From: Pelobates cultripes
Taxonomy: Eukaryota > Chordata > Amphibia > Anura > Pelobatidae
NCBI GenBank assembly: GCA_933207985.1
Contig: OW240921.1
Coordinates: 117,276,614 to 117,340,613 of the forward strand
Reading direction: 5' to 3'
DNA length: 64,000 nucleotides
Shown here: in pieces, positions 1 through 11,050 of the stretch
How the letters are laid out: every line of letters begins with the position of its first letter
Position numbering within the stretch: position 1 is the first letter of the stretch
Made by a program: the position numbers and the translations under genes
Notes under the pieces: generated by a model
Database searches by the model: none
What the model was told of the DNA's origin: nothing
The model's input: only the letters and a program-made list of their open reading frames with translations

Positions 1-736
1 TGAGTGGTTATGTGCCTTTTAGCATCCAGGCTGGGAGTCCCCTACATAAAATGCCCTCCACTTGCAGAGCACTGTCCTTCAGCAGGAAAATATACTACAG
101 GTTGCTCCATATAAAGGGCAGGATTGGTAATCCTCGCAGCGCGTAATCTAGCCGTGAGCCGCAATAGTTGAGCCTTGGACACCATAAGAGCCCCCAGCGC
201 TCTCCTTTGTGCCACTTTGTGCTGAAGTGAGTGTTGCTTCCCGCAGCGCCGCCATTTTGGGGACCTTTTCTCCATTGGAGCTTTGGTCTTCTGCTGCGGG
301 TGAGGGGTCAGCTGTCGAGGGGAGTGGCTGTTCGGCTGCTGAAAGGTGGCTTGGTGCCCCTTCTCCAGTTTCTGCCAGAAATTGTGGAAAATCCTGTCCA
401 ATATGGACAATATATCAAGTTTTCACCTCCATGATGTCGGGGTGCCATGTGGCGTCAGCCACGTAAGGTGAGTCACTACATAGTTCCTCGGGCTCTGTGG
501 CTTCACCTCATGCCTTCAGTAGATCAGTATAGCCTTCCAGGGGTGGAAAGTGATCAACCCACCTGTCCAAATGGGTGGAGGGTGGGCGGGGTAACAGGGC
601 ACCTGAACGTCGCTGAAAGCTGTCAAGCAGCCCCAGTCTGGGAGATCAGCCACTTACCCCACCCAGTGTGCTCTAGGCTGCATGATTAGCAGATGAGCTT
701 CTGCCAGATCTCCAGAATACTTAAGGTTGGTCAAGT
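1..736 (-). repeat. LINE-derived fragment (L1-like, ORF1-region remnant)
   Basis: The minus strand carries a short open stretch (410-42) opening with SILDRIFHNFWQKLEKG and continuing proline/glutamine rich. Similar LxxILxRFWxxL openings occur at 3.9 kb and 38.7 kb in other LINE-like segments of this window, so I read it as a fragment of the same L1-like family. It lies directly beside the L1 insertion that starts at 737. No host exon was recognised here, although the final TBRG1 exon must lie on this side. Confidence 0.4.
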
Positions 737-2793
737 CGCTGGGCAAGTTTTTTTTTTGTTTGTTTTTTTAGTTCTTTATTTTTCCGTGTATTTCTTAAGT
801 CAAACGTTGTACATTGACAATTTAGTTAAGTGTAGTATACATGCGTTACAGGAGAGAAACATTGCACATTTTTTTTTTTTAAAACAGGTATATTCTAAGC
901 GAAGTATCAGGAGGGTCTAATATGTGTCTGATTACAAGCAAGATTGTTCCCTACTTAGTACATGAAATATCATATATCCGCTGAGTGGTAAAAAAAGGTG
1001 AGTGGAGTGTGCCCTGGCATATATGTGTGTGTTGAGCTACATCAGGATTTAGCATGCGTGCGTGCCGAGTCGGGAGCTCTGAGAGTAATTCACTGCTATG
1101 CATTGAGTGGAGTACCCCTAACCAAGGGGGTGGCGGGGGGAACGGAAGTGGGTATTTGCCCTGCTGGGTCAGTGGTTCTAACTGCCCTTGAGCGGTATAA
1201 CAAGTTGGGTTTAGGTCTCCCAGGTGCTACTAAAACATTGAACATCATGGATTAGCCTAAAGCAAGCGGCAACAAAAAGAAAAGAAAAAAGATTTGCATA
1301 AGTAGTCAAGAAGAAAACCTTGCGGTATCTAAGCATAACTGTAGCGTCTCTATAACTTTCAGGTCCCTTGTCTGTAAAAGATGTGTGCCTCCTTTGGCTG
1401 TGTGGACCCCCAGCCCGAGAGGCTCTGGCCCCGTCTGCTCAGTCATGTTACGGCTGCCTGGGCGCTTTGGGCTCTTGGGACAAAGGGTACAACATGTTCA
1501 GGGTCCCATGTCTCTGAGGTGTGGCCAGTGACTGTGGTCTGCAGTCCCAGTGCTAGGAGAAAGGTGGGTGCTTCTTCCATTGATGAGATGGAGTGTGTGG
1601 CTCCGTTGTGTTGCACCGTCAGGGATCTTCCTGTCCCCCATCTGTAAGTCATTCCTGCTGTTTGCAGGTGCCTCGTGACCGGACCAAGGGTTTTTCGCCA
1701 CATGAGTGTGCCTTTTGTTAGGTCCTGAAAAAATGTAAGAGATGCGTCCTCGAAGGTCAGAGGTGTTCTTCCCCTGAGTGCCGACATGATTTGAATTTTG
1801 TCAGGAACTGTGAGGCATCGGAGAATAACGTCCCGAGCACTTTTGGGTGGCAGTTTGGTGTTGCTGGGCAGGCGGTATACCCCCTCTATGGACAGCTTTT
1901 TGGCCACGGCGTGAGGTAGTATGGTTGCCAGTAAGCGTCTTATGTAGTGGGGTAATTCCTCCCCTGAGATTGCCGTGGGTATTCCCCTTATCTTTATGTG
2001 AGTGCGGCGTTGCCTGTCTTCTATGGCAGTTACTTGGGTTGTCAGGGTTCTTTGCAAGGTCCAGACCCGATTTACTGAGTCTTGTAGGGTGGACAGGTGG
2101 CCCTGTAGGTCAGATACGCTCTCCTCTGAGGCTTTCACCTGGTCTTTGATGGCTGTTACCTCCGTTCTGATGGGAGCAAGTTCAACTGCCAGTGATTTCT
2201 GGATCTCCGCCAGTAAGATCTTTAGATCGCATTTGGTGGTAGGGGTCGAGTCCATGGGGGGGTCCAGGGGTGTTGCTGGTGTTGTTAGGAGGTCCGGGGG
2301 CTCCTCTAGCGTGTGTTGTTCAGGCGGGTGGGCCTGCGGGGCATTTCGCGGGCCTTCCGCGGGAGCGGGCTTTGCCTGTGTAGGCCTTTGCAGCATGGCT
2401 CCAATGTCCCTGGTGTCTGCTGCCGTATTAGGCTTTTGGGAGCCTCTTCCCATCGCTGGCCTGTTGGTTAGAGGGAGGGATGTCGTGGGTGCAGGTTCCG
2501 AGCCTGTTCCCCTCTCTGTGGGTCTAGTCAGCAGTGCTTCCAGGCTTGGTATGGTCAGCGCGGGGTAGGCCCCGATTTTTCGCCTCCGTTTGGGCTGGTT
2601 GGGTGCCGAGAAAAATGGCATTGAGTGGTATCGGGTGGTGCAGGGTTCGTTGCTCAATGCAGATATCACCTCGAAAAGGCTGGATGGGCTTTTGGTAAAG
2701 CGATTTTCAGTGGGTTTCGAATCTTTTTTGGGAGCCAGCCAGAATGGCGTCTGGTTCGTTCAGTGTGCAGGCTCCGCCCGCTGGGCAAGTTTT
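737..2793 (-). mobile_element. ORF1-only L1-clade retrotransposon with target-site duplication
   Basis: A complete insertion on the minus strand. A 15-bp direct repeat, CGCTGGGCAAGTTTT, lies at 737-751 and 2779-2793. The 3' end is A-rich (poly-T on the plus strand from 748) with an AATAAA just inside (about 773-780). Read on the minus strand the repeat starts AAAA after TTT, the usual L1 endonuclease target. The 2-kb body holds ORF1 and about 690 bp of 3' sequence. No endonuclease/RT ORF2 is present, so this resembles the half-L1 (HAL1) layout of mammals rather than an ordinary 5'-truncated copy, which would lose ORF1 first. Confidence 0.8.
1443..2669 (-). CDS. L1-type ORF1 protein (RNA-binding chaperone)
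   Basis: The 408-codon open frame encodes an L1 ORF1p-like protein. The N-terminal 130 residues are low-complexity and rich in P, T and R. Residues about 145-215 are heptad-like (coiled coil). A basic segment DRQRRTHIKIRGIP (about 225) opens the RRM-like domain, followed by VYRLPSN and ARDVILRCLTVPDKIQIMSA, the hallmarks of the L1 ORF1 (transposase_22) RRM and C-terminal domains. In known L1s this protein trimerises and coats the element RNA. No frameshift or stop is seen, which suggests a fairly young copy. It stands alone, without ORF2, inside a full TSD. Clade assignment to L1 rather than Tx1 rests on motif memory and target preference. Confidence 0.75.
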   Translation of the reverse strand: MISALSNEPCTTRYHSMPFFSAPNQPKRRRKIGAYPALTIPSLEALLTRPTERGTGSEPAPTTSLPLTNRPAMGRGSQKPNTAADTRDIGAMLQRPTQAKPAPAEGPRNAPQAHPPEQHTLEEPPDLLTTPATPLDPPMDSTPTTKCDLKILLAEIQKSLAVELAPIRTEVTAIKDQVKASEESVSDLQGHLSTLQDSVNRVWTLQRTLTTQVTAIEDRQRRTHIKIRGIPTAISGEELPHYIRRLLATILPHAVAKKLSIEGVYRLPSNTKLPPKSARDVILRCLTVPDKIQIMSALRGRTPLTFEDASLTFFQDLTKGTLMWRKTLGPVTRHLQTAGMTYRWGTGRSLTVQHNGATHSISSMEEAPTFLLALGLQTTVTGHTSETWDPEHVVPFVPRAQSAQAAVT

Positions 2794-3114
2794 AAATCAA
2801 ATTTGGTGTGGCTTAAAACTGCATTAATTGTCAGCATAGGAAATTAGCTCAAGCAAAACACGTCTCTCCTCCATGGCAGTCAGACCCTGCTTCCAACCAG
2901 GATCATAATTCTAATGCATATATAGAAAATACGGCAGAACAGATCCCCCCAATTCAATGACATTTACCGCAATGAAAAACTCACACTGTACCATCAGTAA
3001 CTCAAAAAGAAAGCTCCCTTTAAAGATTCATGTGTACCGTGTCTAATATCGTGCCAGAATTTCCAAAGGGAACAGTTATTTTTAAACAATGTAACAAACT
3101 GTTTTTTTCTTTAC
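2794..3114. other. TBRG1 intron 9 sequence, no feature recognised
   Basis: AT-rich single-copy-looking sequence between the L1 insertion and the last TBRG1 exon in the window. I looked for an acceptor followed by the expected C-terminal TBRG1 exon on the minus strand and found none. Confidence 0.4.
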
Positions 3115-3257
3115 CTGATAAGACATTATCATTTTTCATTTCTTCAAACGACTGTCTTTGAAAAGCCTGTATTTGTACAGATGACCTATTTTCGCACGAT
3201 TCCTGTGGGATATGTCCATCCCCCGATTTGCAGACTTCAAATTTCACCCACTGGTAG
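3115..3257 (-). CDS. tbrg1: TBRG1 coding exon 8 (end of FYRC and linker)
   Basis: The acceptor TTCTCTCCAG precedes CTACCAG and the donor is CAG/GTAAAG. It encodes SYQWVKFEVCKSGDGHIP and then an acidic, glutamine-containing stretch ending NVLSG. The YQWVKF motif is the distal strand of the FYRC domain in TBRG1. The codon is shared with the previous exon (AG|C). The next exon is not found in the window. Confidence 0.9.
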
Positions 3258-6200
3258 CTGGAGAGAACAAAATGTGCAATAAAACCTGTCCAAGCATTGC
3301 CATATCTTAAAGAAACATCCCGTGCAAGGTCAGAAATACAGAGTTTACTGCAGTAATGTCTCTTTTCACTTTAAAAGTTTATCACATTTAATAAAACTTA
3401 ATGATAGTGTTTGTAAATTATGTAGATTGATTTAGTTTGAGCATATTCCTTTTTTTTTTTTTTTTTATATGGTTGATAGGCCATGCTAGGTCAGACTCCA
3501 ATGTTATCCGACCAACTGCTGCCTCTGCTCTGTGTGAACCTAAAGCAAGGAGCAAGTTAGGGTGAGCGGCAGTTGATCAGGTAACACTCTAAACCCAACA
3601 TGGCGTTCATGAGATAAAATGTAACATTTTCTCAAAAAAATCAAATGCATTATAAACAAACAAAAAAAAAGCCAATTACAAACCCCTATATGCACTCGCC
3701 TCCTTCCCCCCCTCTGGACCGGTGGGGGTCATCCCAGTCCTCACTCGACTCCTATAGCAACCAGCCGAGAAGACAGGCCAAGCCTGACCCTGACATGCTA
3801 AACTGCAGGCCCTCACAGAGAGTAACTAAAATGGCGGCCGGCAACGCGACCCACATGGCGAACACGAAACCAGCACCAAATCCACAGAATGCACCCCTAC
3901 GGAGCCTAGAGGCGATACTGAACCGCTTCTGGGACACACTCATGAAGCGGCAACAAGCAGCCGGACCGATGACACCTGCACCACCGACGAAGGATGAGCG
4001 GAACCGCGGATGGCGGGGAGTGAAGGGAATGCCCTTGGGCACAACATCGCCTCACCTACTCATCCACACGCAACCTAGCCCACCCGGGCTGCAGGCCAAA
4101 GAGCCCACAAGCATCGTCCACACTGGCGGAGGAATACACAGCACAAGCGACGGAAAAAGACCAACTCCTCCGTCACTCCCACACGTGGAGTAAACCCGGA
4201 ACCCCGCGGCAGCGGAGTTTGTGGCAAGAAGATGCAGGCCTGCAAGCCAGCCTGGGGCAGGAGGGACACCCTCACTGACACCCGCACAGCAGCAGGGCAC
4301 AGAAACCCAGCGCCGGACACACACCACCTATACAAAGAGGGCATCGGGTGAAAGAGAACCTGATGGGGGCCCTGTGAACTGTCATAATGCTAGCCCCTAC
4401 ATGCCATAACAGCAAGACCGTGGGACTCACTGAGCGGCTGGACACACTTGTGGACACTGAGCTTAATATTATGCATGCCTTATACCTTGCATCGCAGGTA
4501 CCATGTTTCTTGGTATAACGAGTTATATTTTGCTTCCAGCGAATATCTTCCTGAGCTTAGACAGTGCACCTACATAAGCCTGTCACCATGTCTAGTTCAT
4601 AAACGAAGGCACACGCTCACATAAGCTTGTAGGTAAGCCTGTGACCATACTAGTTGTTTAAAGGGTAAGCATTATATTGTACAGACAGGGAAGCGCTACA
4701 TACTGGAATATCCTTGATGTTTATATTTTAATCTTCTAAGCAACAGTCTACCTGCATGATACTGCTGGTATAGTTAGCGCTAGACACCTGTATAATTCAT
4801 GTTATTACCAGATTAGCCCATGCACGGGTCATGCCTGCCTACAACCTATAATTATCTTCAGCACTGCTTTTGTTATATCTCGACATGTACTAAGCATATT
4901 AAGCCACGAACCCAGGCGTAACCAACGCTGCTATATGGATATTGAATGTTTAGCCTAGCATGACTGCAGCGAACTGCCGAGATCCCATAACCTGTTTTTT
5001 CATGCCACCAATGCCTGCAACCGTAACCATTACTTTAAAAAATATGTGCAAGCCCTAACAAACACCCTAATGTGAACGAGCAAGTGGAATGCCTTTGGGG
5101 TACCACATGCATTTTTGTCAAACCCTTTTGCACTGCAAAAATAAAACTTTAAAAAAAAAAAATCTAAAAAAAAAATCAATGTTTAATTAAAAGTTGCACA
5201 CCTGTCCTGTAAGTTTTCTTTTTAGAAAGTATTTAGATTTGCATGTTTATGGTGAGATACCGTAACGGCTGCTTTAAAACAAACTTTCATTTGTTGAGCT
5301 TTATGGTGAATTTGCTCACTCACAGATGTGAAACACCATATAATTTAGTAGTTTTGTTTCAGTTACACTGCACAGAGCTGCAATAAAACCCTGTTGTCAT
5401 TTTATTCTACTGTTTGTCTTAGCAGTGCGATATTTTAAACAAACCTCGGTGCTGTAACATGGGCTCACACAGTACGCACAAGGCTGACTGACTGCGTGCA
5501 AAACAGACAACAGGTGTAACAAAGGTGTATAGAATGTAGCTACGTGAGAAGAGAAGAAATTACATCTAGTCACATATAATGGCGATGCTACAATTTATGA
5601 ATTTAAAAAGAAACAGTATTTTACCTTAAACATTTGCGAGCTCCCGGACAACTCTGGACTAAATTTTGAATGGTGGGATGTGTAAATCCAAAGAAATACG
5701 CCCCAGCGTGATCAGAGCTTGGCGTGGAGGTCCGCTTTCCCCTGGAGGAAAAAAAGAAAGAAAAAAATTAAATAAATATTCTTATCTGTGGAACATCCAT
5801 TTTCAAAGTACCACCTGAAGACAAAGGACAACGCTATTACTACAGTGGCAACACAAGCTCCTGGGATGTGCGAATGGCAGTGATCTGCAGCTGCCATGAA
5901 AGAGCCATTATCTGGCATCTTGGCGACTGTTGCAGAAAAACAGCCCATTTCAATTAACCAAGTTTATATAACAGTTTCACTGCTCATTTAAAAGAATCAA
6001 CAGCCAAGCCCCTGACATCACCGTTAGCGAATGTAATACGAAAGTCCTAAACACTTGCTGGATATTTCACAAAACTTATACCTATACCTGAATGTAATAT
6101 GAAAAGGCAAATCCAAACCGAGTTGTGAGCAAAAAAAAAAAAAGCAAAAACCATAAAACAGTAAAAAGCTCTCTATAGCCGCAAAACATTTCCATACCGT

Positions 6201-9200
6201 GCTGTTGCGATTGTATTTAATAGGATAGAATGACATTCGTGCGCAGAACTCGCCGCGATTGAACTCTGCGGATCGTCTTCAGGAACGATCTCAAACTGCA
6301 AAAACAAAATGATAAAAGAACATGACTTCATGTTGGCTGCATAAGGAAGTTACAGAAAATGAACCAGTGACACAAACCATCCACGCCAAATGTAAAAGGC
6401 TTACAGATTGTACGCTTGCACTCAATATAAAGGAAAGCATTGAAAACATCAAATCCAAGGGAACTGGGAGATTCTCTACTTGGATGTTAAAGTTATAAAG
6501 CAAGTATCAATAATTCAGCAAAATAACACATTGAAAAATCTTCCCTATTATCGGAATCCTCAGATCTCACAGATCTCACGGACCATTCGCTTTGATAAGG
6601 TGGTGGGAGCTCTTGCACAATTTGTTTGCACTTTAAAGAGTTTAATGTCAAATATCCAGTTTTCATTTATTGTTATTTAGATATTGTTCTGCTTCTACCG
6701 GGAATTTAAAATGGATTCTTTTGTTTAACGAGTTCTCAGAATGAGATATTCACTGGCAAACAGTTCCAGGGATCAGTAAGGTTATTAAAGGGACACTAAA
6801 GGCACTTCATTCTCTATGCATTGAACCCTTCAAAGTAAAACATTGCTGTATTGCAGAAAGAGCATTGTAGAATTCCAAGGGTTAAACAAGTCATTTAAGG
6901 CGGTCATGCTGACAACCACTAGAGCCGCTTCCTCTACACTGACCGAATAGCAGTCAGTCATGTGACATCATCACAGTTTATAAGATAGCAATGGATTCCA
7001 TGCTTTCCTATCAGAAGCAGGGGATCTGAGCACAGAGCTCGCCATGTCTCCTTGATGTCGCTGTAGGAGGAGAGATGAACAGTGCTAATGGAAACTTGGT
7101 GCTGGAAAAAGGAGATTAAACCCTTTATTTTTACCAATTTTATTGTATTAAGGAGGGGGCCTTAATCTAACCTGGGACAAAGACACAATAGCATTAGGAA
7201 CACAGGTTTATATTGCTAGTCCAATAGGCTTCCTCTAAACAAACCAGAAATCACAGAAAACTGTCAACAGAATTTCAAATTTAAGGTAAAAATATTCAAT
7301 ATATCTGCGATGTTTCCAGCTTGGCTATTAAATGTACAATCCCCATGTTAATTGTCAGTTCTTCCCAGTTTAATGAATACATTCTATAAATACTTGCTGT
7401 CAGCCAGGTCCCAGAAGCAGATAGTTACCCTCAGACAAGGTGTGCTAACAGGGGCTCCACAAACCCAATATAAACAGTGTAATCATCCCTTAGAAAGTAG
7501 GACAGAAAACCAAAAATAAAGTGGTGTGCTCAAACCTTCTTACAAATGGGTAACACCTACAGTGTGTTAAAGTTGTAATAATTATCTAGAGTTGCCCGAT
7601 TGCCATAAATAATAAAACTGCAGTGTACCTACCTGTGGTCCTGTGCCACCATCTTTTATTTGACAAGTATAAAGACACTGCTGGTCTGGGTTTCTCATAC
7701 TGACATGCACTCTTGTGCTACAGAAGCCGACGGGATAAATGGCAGCTTTATCATGGAATCCGGGTCGATCAGAAACAATCTGTGGAGGGAACAGATTGTA
7801 CGGTCATTCGAGAATTTTCATGAGTATAAATCTACTCCCATAACAATAATAATAAAACTACTCTATTAGTAACTAGGAATATTAATACTAATGGCAGTTA
7901 CCTTACAGTAAAGAAAAACAATACACAACAAAATGCCCACATCAATTACACAAAAACAACACAATAATAAAAAAAAAAAATATTAGTAAAATCTAGAACT
8001 GGTCGATACTGATCAATAAGAAACTGTATACTTTGGGTACAGCACAGAGTGCACAAGAGTCCACAATAACACAAATACCAAAACCTGTACGACTGCCAGC
8101 ATTGTGAAGGATAACCCCAAAGATAATACACAAAACAACTGATTTATAGAACGCTTCCTTGCAGAGAACGGGGGTTTTCTTACTCTTCAAACTGCTCTCT
8201 GCTGCTGCCGAGGTAACGCCAGGGGGTACTCGCAGGATACCACTGATGTATACATTTTGACAGATTTGTATATTTAAGTATTTTCAGCGCAATGTTTGAA
8301 GAAAAAAAAAAAAAAAGAGGAGCTGGAGTGTTTGCATGGGATTAGTGAGAAAAGAATTGAGTGGAAAAAATAAATAGAAAAAAAACAAAAACAATTCTTG
8401 TTTATATATAATATATTGATATACTAATAAGTTACTGCCGGCAAATGGTATTAATAGAAAAGACCTATGTAAACACAGGCGAATGAATGTGTATATATAA
8501 ATGCCAGCATGTTTAAACAATCACTTGGAAGATAAAAATGTCAAAACAGATTCTCTATGAATTAAAGGACCACTATAGTGCCAGGAAAACATACTCGTTT
8601 TCCTGGCACTATAGTGCCCTGAGGGTGCCCCCACCCTCAGGGACCCCCTCCCGCCCGGCTCTGGAAGGGGAAAGGGGTAAAAACTTACCTTTTTCCAGCG
8701 CTGGGCGGAGAGCTCTCCTCCTCCTCTCCGCCTCCGTTACGCCCCGCCGGCTGAATGCGCACGCGCGGCAAGAGCTGCGCGCGCATTCAGCCGGTCTCAT
8801 AGGAAAGCATTTACAATGCTTTCCTATGGACGCTGGCGTACTCTCACTGTGAAAATCACAGTGAGAAGCACGCAAGCGCCTCTAGCGGCTGTCAATGAGA
8901 CAGCCACTAGAGGATTAGGGGGAAGGCTTAACCCATTCATAATTATAGCAGTTTCTCTGAAACTGCTATAATTATGAAAGAATGGGTTAACCCTAGAAGG
9001 ACCTGGCACCCAGACCACTTCATTAAGCTGAAGTGGTCTGGGTGCCTAGAGTGGTCCTTTAATAGCATTTACAAGCAATAACGTATTATTTCATTGAAGG
9101 GTTTTTTTCGCTGCTTTAAAGGACCACTATAGTGCCAGGAAAACATACTCGTTTTCCTGGCACTATAGTGCCCTGAGGGTGCCCCCATCGCTGGGCTCTG

Positions 9201-10985
9201 GAGAGAGGAAGGGCTTAAAATCTTACCTTTCTCCAGCGCCGGGCGGGGAGCTTTCCTCCTCCTTCCTAGCGACGTCATCGGCTGAATGCGCATGTGCGGC
9301 AGGAGCCGCACGCGCATTCAGCCAGTTCATAGGAAATCATTTACAATGCTTTCCTATGGACGCTGGCGTCTTCTCACTGTGATTTTCACAGTGAGAAGCA
9401 CGCAAGCGCCTCTAGCGGCTGTCAATGAGACAGCCACTAGAGACTCTAGAGGCTGGATTAACCATATTATAAACATAGCGGTTTCTCTGAAACTGCTATT
9501 TTTATTTAAAAAAAAAGGGTTAACCCTAGCTGGACCAGGCACCCAGACCACTTCATTAAGCTGAAGTGGTCTGGGTGCCTATAGTGGTCCTTTAAGATAT
9601 AAGACACTGCTTGAGAGCGGTTTGTAGGATTTCCATTGAAACCACCATTTAGATGGTAATCGACTATTTTTGGGGGACTTTATATATTTTTCTTAGTAGC
9701 AACATGTGTGTCCTTGGTAATAATACTAGTCAGGCTTTTAATAGCGAAACTATAAAAGTTACGTTTTAAACAAGAATTGCTTTTCTATTTACTTTATCTG
9801 CTCGATTCTTTTCTCATGAATTCCATGCAAACTCTCCAACTTTTTTTGTGGTTCTATGTTTTCAGATTAAGTTAGGGGTTACCCCCTCCCCCATTAGTTG
9901 TGTTTTTGACAATGCTCATTTATTGTTGGGTTTAATAAAAAGAGGATTATAATCTGTGCCTGGAATATCCTTTTAAATGTAGTAAACTGTTACACAAAAT
10001 GAAACGTCACCTCGCCGAGACTATAAACGGTCAGACCTTCCAGAGTGATCGGGAACACGGGCCGTCCACACGAATCGAGTGGAATGGGTTGGACCCATTT
10101 TTTACAGCTGCCTTCGGGAGCTCGCGTCTTTTTTGTAGATTTCTTCACAGCTACGGAAAGGACAAAAGTGTATTAATAACAGGTTAACGGGCTAGATCAC
10201 GCCGGTAATAAGTGGAAACTATCTGGAAAGGTAAGAAAGTAATTAAACCAATTCATTGCAAAACCAAGTAAGTTTCAATTCAATGAAATCTGTCTTCCTG
10301 GAGAATACTCAGAAATGACAAGATAGCATTGTGCCAGTCTGAGCCAGACATTTTCAGTCTTCGTTGAGCTTTACACATTTCCAGCTTTGCCAGTTTTTGT
10401 TTATGCCTGACATCACCCCTGCTGTCTCTTAAAACCAAATAATCCCAGGTGGGGATTATACCACCTATTCACTACACACCGAGCAGCGAGCCTGCTCGGT
10501 AAATTGTGAGTATACTCTTATATTTTATATTCACAACTGGTCTTATAGTTACAGTGAGCACTATATTCTGCAATCTTTTATTTTTTTGGTTGGAATCCCT
10601 GTTGCTACACACGATTGAAAGCTTGGAGAACTACACATATCCTTGAGTGGGGATTATACCACTTTACGCCTTATAAACCAGAGCTGGATTTTAGCTCTGT
10701 AAAATGTGAGTAATATTTCACCTCATATAACCTCCAAAAATATTGTATATACATACTCCTCCATTGGAGTTTTTCTTCTCTACTTTCTTCCATATGCTCC
10801 ACAGGATTCCAAGTCCTATTCTGTGACATCACTACTATCAGTTTGCTGCCTTGTAAAGAATCTCCTTTCTGACTGTTAGACTGTCTTATTTGGACATTTG
10901 TGATTTTATACTATTTTATGTTATATTATTTAGCATTTTATCGGATATATACACACACCTCTCTTTCCTGTTTTTATACTTTCTA

Positions 10986-11050
<65 letters not shown>

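Noticed and set aside
2002..2568. 188-codon plus-strand frame
   Set aside because: Antisense shadow of the L1 ORF1 protein.
3020..3247. 75-codon frame on the minus strand
   Set aside because: It is the TBRG1 exon at 3257-3115 plus read-through into the intron; the real exon ends at the GTAAAG donor.
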